Shown: positions 1 to 5,335 of the stretch, in pieces
How positions within the stretch are numbered: the first letter of the stretch is position 1
How the letters are laid out: each line of letters starts with the position of its first letter
DNA from: a bacterium SM23_31
GTDB lineage: Bacteria > SM23-31
Reading direction: 5' to 3'
DNA: 6,038 bases
NCBI GenBank assembly: GCA_001304035.1
Contig: LJUD01000225.1
Location: 1 to 6,038 of the forward strand
Program-made: the position numbers and the translations under genes
Notes under the pieces: generated by a model
Seen by the model: only the letters and a program-made list of their open reading frames with translations
What the model was told of the DNA's origin: nothing
Database searches by the model: none

Positions 1-489
1 ATAAGTGTCGATCCTGAGCACATTGTTAACCGCAACGCCGTGCGGGCAGTAGCTCTCACATTCGCCGCATGCATGACGGCAGTAAGTATTGAGAATTTTT
101 AGCGCATATCGTTCAAGATTTTCCCTGTCATCGCCGGAAAAGCTTTTACCGGAATTAGAGACGTATTCCTCAGCCTGTTCAATGTTCCGCATACTCATTA
201 CCGTACATCCGACGTCCTTGTTTTGCAGTACCCAGCGAATAGCGGCACCGAAATATTCCTTCTCTGTAAATCCGTATTTATCACGGAATAGTAGGGTCTG
301 TCTGTCGGCTTTCTCCTGGAGCCTTATTCGTTCTGCGCGTGAGACAGTTGATAATTGTTCCGGGTGCTCGCCGGCATGTACCTTCATTATTGTCGTACCT
401 ACATTTTTTTGACGTGCACGCTTGATAATATACGCAGCCTTTTCCTGTATAAAATTATACACTAATAGAAGCACGTCAAAACGACCGTC
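1..489 (-). pseudogene. C-terminal part of aldo/keto reductase with 4Fe-4S motif (frameshifted, runs off left edge)
   Basis: This frame is open from about 489 to base 1 and continues the aldo/keto reductase that starts at 940, in a different frame. It begins DGRFDVLLLVYNF, which matches the beta-strand 'GxFDVxLxxYNF' of the AKR barrel. It then runs through a helical stretch with FGAAIRWVLQNKDV, typical of the last barrel strands. Near the edge lie four cysteines spaced C-x3-C-x2-C-x3-C-P (codons within 46-81), followed by HGVAVNNVLRIDTY. That pattern is the ferredoxin-like 4Fe-4S tail found in one AKR subgroup. The stop codon is outside the window. It has no start codon or ribosome site of its own at the junction, so I read it as the displaced 3' half of the upstream gene. 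Family assignment is firm; substrate is unknown. Confidence 0.8.
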
Positions 490-940
490 CCTCTTTGTCA
501 ACGGGATTATGAAACATAAGAATATCGACATGATCGGTTTGAAGACGCTCAAGACAACCGTGGAAGCGGTCGATTAACTGCTCTTCGGTGTGGTTTTTAT
601 GCACTTCCAGTTTGGTGGTTATAAAAAAATCTTTCCGCCGCCTTTTTGCAACCTCTCCGATCACTCTCTCGCTTTGTCCGCGAAAGTAGTTTTCTCCGGT
701 ATCGACATAATTGACACCGAGATCGAGAGCATGGTTAATTACAGCGGGCTCCTGTGAAACTCCTGCGCCAAGACTGACGTCCGACACACGTATTCCCGTT
801 CTGCCGAGCATCCGGTATTCTTGTATTCTTGGCCGGCTCTGAGACGTGTATCCACGTCCTGAATCTCTATGTACTACCGCTCCCGCCGCACCCAGTACCC
901 CGGAACGTAAAAAACTCCGCCGTGATATTCCGTCTGACAT
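476..940 (-). CDS. TAT-exported aldo/keto reductase, N-terminal part (gene disrupted)
   Basis: The product would be an NAD(P)H-dependent oxidoreductase of the aldo/keto reductase superfamily, exported folded by the Tat pathway. Residues 6-11 are SRRSFL, a twin-arginine motif, followed by a short hydrophobic stretch (GVLGAAGAVV). The barrel starts at about 43 with MLGRTGIRVSDVSLGAG. The whole AKR catalytic tetrad is visible: Asp80 and Tyr85 (VDTGENYFRGQSE), Lys110 (FITTKL) and His144 (DILMFHNP). The start at 940 is supported by GGAGG six bases upstream. The frame stops at residue 154, directly after DKEGRSF, while the rest of the protein continues in another frame from about 489. Compared with normal AKRs, roughly 40 residues between the His strand and the 'FDVLLLVYNF' strand are missing. 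The gene is therefore broken by an internal deletion that also shifts the frame, or misassembled here. Confidence 0.85.
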   Translation of the reverse strand: MSDGISRRSFLRSGVLGAAGAVVHRDSGRGYTSQSRPRIQEYRMLGRTGIRVSDVSLGAGVSQEPAVINHALDLGVNYVDTGENYFRGQSERVIGEVAKRRRKDFFITTKLEVHKNHTEEQLIDRFHGCLERLQTDHVDILMFHNPVDKEGRSF

Positions 941-946
941 ATACCG

Positions 947-951
947 CCTCC
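947..951 (-). promoter_or_regulatory. Shine-Dalgarno of the aldo/keto reductase
   Basis: On the minus strand GGAGG lies six bases before the ATG at 940-938. This fixes the start just ahead of the twin-arginine signal. The 70 bases further upstream are AT-rich and presumably hold the promoter, but I see no convincing -35/-10 pair with good spacing. Confidence 0.75.
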
Positions 952-1182
952 ACGATTACTAAGTGTAATAATAATCCGTTTTATAGAAAAATGATAAGTG
1001 AGAAAAATATGATATGTGTCCAACCGTACCCTGAAGGACACGGTTCACATTGCCGGTCTTGACTTTGGACCGTACCCTAAAGGGCACGGTTCAGAGTGGT
1101 GACTATTTTGCCGCCATACTTGAACTACGCCGCAATATTTTTATATGGTACATAGTGATAACTCTTTTACCTCCATCCTTGA

Positions 1183-1204
1183 ACTGCACCCTTCAGGGTG
1201 CAGT
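1183..1204. repeat. Class B palindrome, perfect hairpin
   Basis: ACTGCACCCT and AGGGTGCAGT are exact reverse complements around a TC loop, and the match extends one more base on each side (1182-1205). CTTG precedes it directly. It is the best-paired member of the family; the copy at 1418-1439 is identical. Confidence 0.85.
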
Positions 1205-1417
1205 TGCATCGCATGCACATACGCATACACATTGTACATATACTTCAGCTTTACCAACCGTACCCTAAAGGGCACGGTTCAGATTTCCAGTCTTGACTTG
1301 GACCGTACCCTGAAGGGCACGGTTCAGATAGATGACTGTTTTAACGCCATTCTTGAACTGCGTCACAATATTTCTTTTATATGGTACATAGTGATTACTC
1401 TTTTACTTCCATGCTGA

Positions 1418-1439
1418 ACTGCACCCTTCAGGGTGCAGT
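1418..1439. repeat. Class B palindrome, perfect hairpin (second copy)
   Basis: Identical in its 22 bases to the copy 235 bp to the left. The upstream flank reads GCTGAACT rather than CCTTGAACT, so the usual CTTG is damaged here. Confidence 0.85.
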
Positions 1440-1741
1440 TGCATCGCATGCACATACGCATACACATTGTATATATACTTCAGCTTTACCAACCGTACCC
1501 TAAAGGGCACGGTTCACATTGCCGGTCTTGACTTGCACCGTACCCTAAAGGGCACGGTTCACATTGCCGGTCTTGACTTGGACCGCACCCTGAAGGGCAC
1601 GGTTCAGAGTGGTGACTCTTTTGCCTCCATCCTTGAACTGCACTGCAATATTTCTTTTATATGATACATAGTGATTACTCTTTTACCTCCATCCTTGAAC
1701 TGCGCCCTTCAGGGTGCAGCTCTACCGGGTGCCTATATATC

Positions 1742-2581
1742 TCATGCACTCTTTTCAACTATATTAATTTCCTCCTCAGTTAATCCGTATAATTCATACA
1801 CTAACTTGTCAATATGCCTGTCGGTTGCATCTATCCGGCGTTTTAGAAGTTCTTTCTCGTGCTGTGTCTGGACGGAATCAAGTCGTTTGTTCATTTCAAG
1901 CATCTGCTCTACAAGATAAACCATTTTATCATGCATTTGTTTTTCGTGAATATTATTAAAATTGATAGTGCGAATGGGGATATTTTTTAAATATTCTGGA
2001 TTTATGTCAATATTACCAAATCCCCTGATTTCGTTCAGAAAATAATTTCCAAGTTTTGAATTCAAAATTGACAATAAATATTTGTAATCAATAAATGCGG
2101 AATTCTTTTCTAAAATATCTCTTGAATGATTACACCATCTTTTAATGCTATTATTTATACTATTATTATTAACTCCTATTAAAAATTTCCATAAAGCTAA
2201 AATTCTTATAGTCTGATCGCAATATAATTTATCGTAATCTAAAGTAGCTTTTAAATCGCCTATTTTAGTTATTAATATTTTTGGAATATCATAAAGTTCT
2301 GGGAAAGTTGGTCTACTTATGAATTTCGGTACTCTTGAAGTATTCCATTCCAACCACCGAATTCTATTAATTTTATATTTATTAATATTTTTTGCTTCAA
2401 CGTACTTTTTAATGTGGATATATGATTTATTATCTGAAATCAAATTGGCCTTCTTAAACAATCCTTTTGCCTTTTTCTCATCGGAATTTAATACCATTCC
2501 TTTGCTTATAAAACAAAAATCACCAAGTATATTATATTTATCCTTATATAATAACCTTTTTCTACCGAATTTAAATCCCAA
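1742..2581 (-). CDS. Type IIG restriction-modification enzyme, C-terminal fragment (target recognition and coiled coil)
   Basis: This is the last third of the Eco57I-like enzyme. The only initiator in the frame is TTG at 2581, inside sequence that overlaps the preceding fragment, so it is probably not an independent gene. True homology starts near residue 10 (LLYKDKYNILGDFCFISKGMVLN), the usual opening of the target-recognition domain in Eco57I/TaqI-type enzymes. The domain, which reads the DNA recognition site, spans about residues 15-205. Residues 210-275 form a charged helical tail (MHDKMVYLVEQMLEMNKRLD, ending IDKLVYELYGLTEEEINIV), a common C-terminus in this family. Joining to the preceding frame needs one extra base in the A5 run at 2557-2561. 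The recognition domain is strikingly AT-rich, while the tail returns to normal composition. The stop at 1742 abuts the left REP-like array. The recognition sequence cannot be predicted. Confidence 0.85.
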   Translation of the reverse strand: MGFKFGRKRLLYKDKYNILGDFCFISKGMVLNSDEKKAKGLFKKANLISDNKSYIHIKKYVEAKNINKYKINRIRWLEWNTSRVPKFISRPTFPELYDIPKILITKIGDLKATLDYDKLYCDQTIRILALWKFLIGVNNNSINNSIKRWCNHSRDILEKNSAFIDYKYLLSILNSKLGNYFLNEIRGFGNIDINPEYLKNIPIRTINFNNIHEKQMHDKMVYLVEQMLEMNKRLDSVQTQHEKELLKRRIDATDRHIDKLVYELYGLTEEEINIVEKSA

Positions 2582-3972
2582 GTATATGTATCTTTACTTA
2601 GTATCAATTCATTATATGTCTTGCTTGAAATTTTTTCGATTATTTTATTACGAATATGAGAGATCATTAATTTTTCTGTAGGTTTGCTATTGGAAATAAC
2701 AAATATACAGTTAGTTACGGTAGCGTCTTTAAAAATTTTTTCATTTGACAAATCTACAATTTCAATTAAATCAAAATTTTCTAATATATATTGCCTTAAG
2801 ACTTTTGCATAAGTTTGATTTAAAAAAGGATAAGGAATAATCATTGAAATAAAGCCATTATTTTTCAGTAATTTTAAACCTTTTTCGATAAATGCGATAT
2901 ATAAATCCCATTTTTGGTATGGTGTTTTATAACTAGTTATGCTTGTTATATAATTCCTTTCTTTTTCAAACAATTCTACAAGAATTTTTGCATTTACATA
3001 CGGCGGGTTTCCAATCACAGCATCAAATCCACCGGATGTGTATTCAAAGTCTTCCCATTTTCTGAAAGGCACAATCACATCAGTTAGAATTTCATCAACT
3101 TTTTTATTGTTTAGTATGCCCCATGTTCCTTCATGTTTCAGATAGTTATTTTGCGCATAATTAATGGCTTTGAACAGATGTTCTTCATCATTGAGGTAAG
3201 AATCGTTAAAGCTTTTTGACCAGAGATGTAACTGCCGTCCACCACCTTGAACCGTGCCCTTTAGGGTACGGTTCACATGAAAAGAGCTGTAACCTTTTAT
3301 GTTATTGACAATCTTTTTAATATCCTCACCCATATCAGCTATAACCATATGCACATGGTCCGGCAGAATTGAACATGCAAGAATCTTGAATTTGTTCTTT
3401 TGAGCAACTTCGCAGATAGCTTTTGCTACTTCCGTTCTTTCATCCGTGTTTAGAATTACTGGCTTTCCGACTGATGCCTGAAGTGGTCGGTTAAATGGGG
3501 TGTTATCCGTGTCTTGAACCGTACCCTGAGGGGCACGGTTCATTGTGCTATCATGTTTTCCTTGAACCGCATCCTTTAGGACGCTGTTTCTGGAATACTT
3601 CGTTTCAAATGTGATATGATGAAATTTTGACATTTCACTTCGTAAAATCTCCGGGAACTCCTTCTCCCAATCAAAGGCATTGATGCGGTACATCTCCTCT
3701 TCATCGAGTAAATCAACTTGCCTACCTTCATAAAAATCCGAACCGATAAGCGAATTCCCGCATTTGATATTGTTTACAAGGTCAGGCAGAGCTCTATCTT
3801 GAAATAATTTAATCTGGTTTTGCAATGTCTCGTCGGTTTCGCCTTCCAAAACTTTTAACAAAAGAGAAAGCTTAGTAACTTCGACAGCCTGCGTGTCAAT
3901 ATCTACTCCGTAAATGTTATTGAGTAATATACGTTTTTTCTCATTAGTTGTGAGCCGCCATTTCACCCTCAT
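2506..3972 (-). CDS. Type IIG restriction-modification enzyme, middle fragment: N6-adenine methyltransferase carrying an in-frame RAYT transposase domain
   Basis: This frame holds most of the methyltransferase. Residues 5-110 (WRLTTNEKKRILLNNIYGVD to DWEKEFPEI) follow motif I of the previous fragment. GGFDAVIGNPPYV (about 314-326) contains catalytic motif IV, N322-P-P-Y325, which flips and methylates adenine at N6. The later methyltransferase strands run to about 430, including FISMIIPYPFLN and IFKDATVTNCIFVISN. Between residues 110 and 314, where relatives have only a short link, lies a RAYT/Y1 transposase domain with HVH at 206-208. The ATG at 3972 is not a credible start: the upstream frame reads straight into it if one A is removed from 3961-3963. 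At the 3' end the frame leaves the family at about residue 473 and ends in an unrelated hydrophobic tail, because of a second indel near 2557-2561. If both indels are real, no full enzyme is made; if they are sequencing errors, the protein is one chain of about 1185 residues. Confidence 0.88.
   Translation of the reverse strand: MRVKWRLTTNEKKRILLNNIYGVDIDTQAVEVTKLSLLLKVLEGETDETLQNQIKLFQDRALPDLVNNIKCGNSLIGSDFYEGRQVDLLDEEEMYRINAFDWEKEFPEILRSEMSKFHHITFETKYSRNSVLKDAVQGKHDSTMNRAPQGTVQDTDNTPFNRPLQASVGKPVILNTDERTEVAKAICEVAQKNKFKILACSILPDHVHMVIADMGEDIKKIVNNIKGYSSFHVNRTLKGTVQGGGRQLHLWSKSFNDSYLNDEEHLFKAINYAQNNYLKHEGTWGILNNKKVDEILTDVIVPFRKWEDFEYTSGGFDAVIGNPPYVNAKILVELFEKERNYITSITSYKTPYQKWDLYIAFIEKGLKLLKNNGFISMIIPYPFLNQTYAKVLRQYILENFDLIEIVDLSNEKIFKDATVTNCIFVISNSKPTEKLMISHIRNKIIEKISSKTYNELILSKDTYTWDLNSVEKGYYIRINIIYLVIFVL
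3251..3272 (-). repeat. Class A palindrome inside the RAYT coding sequence
   Basis: An intact copy of the 22-nt core, inverted relative to the flanking arrays, with CTTG directly before GAACC-type sequence on the plus strand. On the coding strand it is read in frame as NRTLKGTVQ (residues 234-242 of the middle fragment). It lies in the loop between the helix ending in SSFHV and the LWSKSF strand. Confidence 0.85.
3471..3492 (-). repeat. Decayed class A palindrome inside the RAYT coding sequence
   Basis: Only the peptide NRPLQASVG and the half-site AACCGACC (coding strand) betray this copy, since pairing of the arms is largely lost. It is in the same frame as the neighbouring copies, which supports common origin. 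Confidence 0.5.
3518..3539 (+). repeat. Class A palindrome inside the RAYT coding sequence
   Basis: Reads ACCGTACCCT, GA, GGGGCACGGT on the plus strand, in the same orientation as the arrays. CTTG stands one base ahead and TCA follows. The coding strand reads it in frame as NRAPQGTVQ (residues 145-153 of the middle fragment). Confidence 0.8.
3566..3587. repeat. Diverged class A palindrome inside the RAYT coding sequence
   Basis: ACCGCATCCT, TT, AGGACGCTGT. The changed bases at positions 5 and 7 are matched by changes at 18 and 16, so the stem is largely kept. CTTG precedes it on the plus strand. The coding strand reads NSVLKDAVQ (residues 129-137), exactly 16 codons from the next copy. Confidence 0.7.
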
Positions 3973-5299
3973 GTATTTGATAAAGTTTCGGATTTCGTCC
4001 TTTTGAGTGCTTATCAGGGCTATTTGAGGTGTATTGTTTTAAATACCAATCTAATAAATGTTGATATGCACCTATCAGAAATGAACCGGAACCGCATGCA
4101 GGGTCTAAAATTTTAAGTTTTTCAACTTTTTTGGATGTTTTACCTTCAAGAAGTTTTCCTACAGTGTTCTCAACAATATAATCAACAATGTACGTTGGCG
4201 TGTAATAAACGCCGCCGGATTTTTTTACTTCCGGTTTATCATCTATCTTAGCCTGGTGTCCGGATGTAAGCCGGATAACCTTTCCAAGAAACTGTTCATA
4301 AACCTGACCGAGAATATCCGCGGGTATTTCAGAAAAAACATACGGACTGTCAGGGTAATAAAGGTGCTTTATAATTTCTTTCAGCGGTTTGTCGTCAAGT
4401 GAAAGTTCAAGAGAAATTTCATCAGGCGATTCACGTCCCTTTTCGGAAGAAAAGTAGAACAAACCTGAATTGTATTTATCATCTGCATGAAGGAATATTT
4501 CAGCCAAACGTGAATATACATTAGTACCATTCAAAAGTTTTTGGAGATGACCATAATGTTCCATTCCTCTGTCTTCGCAAATTCTCAGAAAAACAATCCG
4601 GTCAATTGTTTTTTGTACTACTTCATTAAGAGCACGGTTTGAAATATCAGAGTTTCGAAGAGCAAAATTTCGAGCAAGAAGCTCACGCCAATGTTCTATT
4701 TCTCTTAGGAAAGCATTGTCAACTTCTTCGGTTCCACACTTTTTTTGATTCGATTCAGCGTATTTATCAAAAGAGCCTTTGAGTATTGCATCACGAGAAA
4801 AAATAGATTCAATTTCGTCCCAATGTTGCGTATAGTATTTATAAGTAAAATACATTACACGGGCAGATGAGGCTTTATCACTTTTAATTGGTTTAACCCG
4901 GCAATTGTATACAGCAAACTCTTCAAAATCGGTTAAGATACTTATGGGAAGTTTTGCGCTCCATGCATAGCGTCGCAACTGAAAAGCTGGGTGGATGTCG
5001 TATTTGATGTTGACTGATGGGTTTTTCGCTTCTAAAAAGAATTTACGTACGCCACCGATACGAAAACTGTAATCAGGGGATTTTGTTTCCCAACCAACCT
5101 TAACTGCATCCTCATGTACAACTTCTTTATAGGCTTCGGCGTAGCCCTTTTTGTTAGCAATGTCCCATCCCAATAACTCAAAAAAGGGATCAATAAATTC
5201 ACGCCTTACTTGTGTTTCATTGTATCTCCCGGAACGATAGGCATCAATATTCCGCTCAAATCGCTCGATTAACTCGATAATTTGGTTGGGTATGGGCAT
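3944..5299 (-). CDS. Type IIG restriction-modification enzyme, N-terminal fragment (nuclease, helical region, methyltransferase motif I)
   Basis: This is the first part of an Eco57I-like single-chain enzyme that both cuts and methylates DNA. Residues 1-60 (IIELIERFERNIDAYRSGRY, then FIDPFFELLGWDI) are the usual N-terminus of the family. The nuclease is of the PD-(D/E)XK type: Pro75-Asp76, then Glu90-Ala91-Lys92 in FFLEAKNPS. A helical linker follows (about 170-370; FLRICEDRG, VYEQFLGKVI). Then come GGVYYTPTYIVDYIV and the AdoMet-binding motif I, LDPACGSGSF, at about 398-407. The frame ends in MAAHN because of one surplus A at 3961-3963. Removing it gives IHEGEWRLTTNEKK and joins directly to the next fragment. 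The ATG at 5299 fits the family's N-terminus. No Shine-Dalgarno is visible, but a good promoter places +1 at or near the ATG. Composition is moderate, unlike the AT-rich recognition domain. Confidence 0.9.
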   Translation of the reverse strand: MPIPNQIIELIERFERNIDAYRSGRYNETQVRREFIDPFFELLGWDIANKKGYAEAYKEVVHEDAVKVGWETKSPDYSFRIGGVRKFFLEAKNPSVNIKYDIHPAFQLRRYAWSAKLPISILTDFEEFAVYNCRVKPIKSDKASSARVMYFTYKYYTQHWDEIESIFSRDAILKGSFDKYAESNQKKCGTEEVDNAFLREIEHWRELLARNFALRNSDISNRALNEVVQKTIDRIVFLRICEDRGMEHYGHLQKLLNGTNVYSRLAEIFLHADDKYNSGLFYFSSEKGRESPDEISLELSLDDKPLKEIIKHLYYPDSPYVFSEIPADILGQVYEQFLGKVIRLTSGHQAKIDDKPEVKKSGGVYYTPTYIVDYIVENTVGKLLEGKTSKKVEKLKILDPACGSGSFLIGAYQHLLDWYLKQYTSNSPDKHSKGRNPKLYQIHEGEMAAHN

Positions 5300-5305
5300 T
5301 GTATA

Positions 5306-5334
5306 CTTATAATTTTATCTACTGAAAATTTCAA
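5306..5334 (-). promoter_or_regulatory. Predicted sigma-70-type promoter of the restriction-modification gene
   Basis: On the minus strand TTGAAA (5334-5329) and TATAAG (5311-5306) are separated by 17 bases. Only six bases, TATACA, separate the -10 element from the ATG at 5299, so +1 would fall on or next to the start codon. This gives a leaderless transcript and agrees with the missing ribosome-binding site. The -35 element is two bases from the nearest REP-like palindrome (5337-5358). Confidence 0.55.
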
Positions 5335-5335
5335 C

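Larger units (their letters stand above)
1022..1491. repeat. Tandem composite repeat with period about 235 bp
   Basis: Two full tandem units, 1022-1256 and 1257-1491, share one order: class A core, conserved spacer, class A core, GATGACT-type segment, damaged class B half, AATATTTYTTTTATATGGTA, class B core, GCATCGCATGCACATACGCA, and a tail ending CAGCTTTACCA. Class A cores at 1023, 1257 and 1492, and class B cores at 1183 and 1418, repeat at 234-235 bp. A third unit from 1492 carries one extra 45-bp core-spacer step and diverges after its class B core at 1720. A shortened relative lies at 5336-5510. Confidence 0.8.
1022..1740. repeat. REP-like palindrome array, left flank of the restriction-modification gene
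   Basis: This gene-free block of about 700 bp is made of short imperfect palindromes. Class A has 22-nt cores starting at 1023, 1069, 1257, 1302, 1492, 1537 and 1582. They read ACCGTACCCT, two loop bases, then AGGGCACGGT, with small variations, and are nearly always followed by TCA. Class B cores start at 1183, 1418 and 1699 and read ACTGCACCCT, TC, AGGGTGCAGT. Class A cores often come in pairs about 45 bp apart, separated by a conserved spacer containing GCCGGTCTTGACTTGG. Damaged left halves of class B (CTTGAACTRC) occur near 1124, 1351 and 1634. Short plus-strand frames through the block only spell the repeat peptide NRTLKGTVQ and are not genes. The layout matches REP/BIME elements mobilised by RAYT transposases. 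The last class B core lies about 20 bp beyond the stop codon of the restriction-modification gene. Confidence 0.85.
3034..3642 (-). mobile_element. RAYT (REP-associated tyrosine transposase, Y1/HUH) domain inserted in frame in the methyltransferase
   Basis: About 203 codons (residues 111-313 of the middle fragment) match a Y1 transposase, the single-strand HUH nuclease fold of IS200/IS605 and RAYTs. In order: MSKFHHITFETKYSRN (first strand), TDERTEVAKAICEVAQKNKF (first helix), KILACSILPDHVHMVIAD (HUH motif H206-V-H208), EDIKKIVNNIKGYSSFHVNR, LWSKSFNDSYL, and HLFKAINYAQNNYLKHEGTW, where Tyr272 is the likely catalytic tyrosine. PDHVH, LW-x-KSF-x-DSYL and the Tyr-helix-NN-x-x-KH end favour RAYT over IS200. 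Palindrome copies lengthen two loops, at residues 129-169 and 234-248. Methionine 114 (3633) could be the original start, but there is no stop at the end: the frame runs directly into GGFDAVIGNPPY. No intein splice residues are visible. Whether it still cuts DNA is unknown. Confidence 0.85.

Noticed and set aside
89..412. Plus-strand open frame of 107 codons
   Set aside because: It lies wholly opposite the C-terminal half of the aldo/keto reductase, which shows clear family motifs; the plus-strand product resembles nothing and has no ribosome site.
1022..1603. CRISPR array
   Set aside because: Repeats are 22-nt palindromes at uneven intervals, the intervening sequences are themselves repeated, and no cas gene is present.
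829..1664. Overlapping plus-strand open frames in and near the left repeat array
   Set aside because: Their only recurring content is the peptide NRTLKGTVQ, which is the palindrome translated. They arise because the repeat lacks stops in that phase.
1699..1720. Class B hairpin as the terminator of the restriction-modification gene
   Set aside because: It lies well placed after the stop, but no T run follows on the minus strand, and the same hairpin recurs where no gene ends.
2550..2570. Programmed -1 ribosomal frameshift joining the enzyme fragments
   Set aside because: The run reads GTA GAA AAA GGT in frame, which is not an X XXY YYZ heptamer, and I see no strong stimulatory stem just downstream.
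2319..2681. Plus-strand open frame of 120 codons
   Set aside because: Antisense to the target-recognition domain; its hydrophobic look follows from AT-rich complement codons.
3034..3642. Intein in the methyltransferase
   Set aside because: There is no Cys/Ser at the start, no terminal His-Asn followed by Cys/Ser/Thr, and no Hint-domain blocks; the content is a Y1 transposase.
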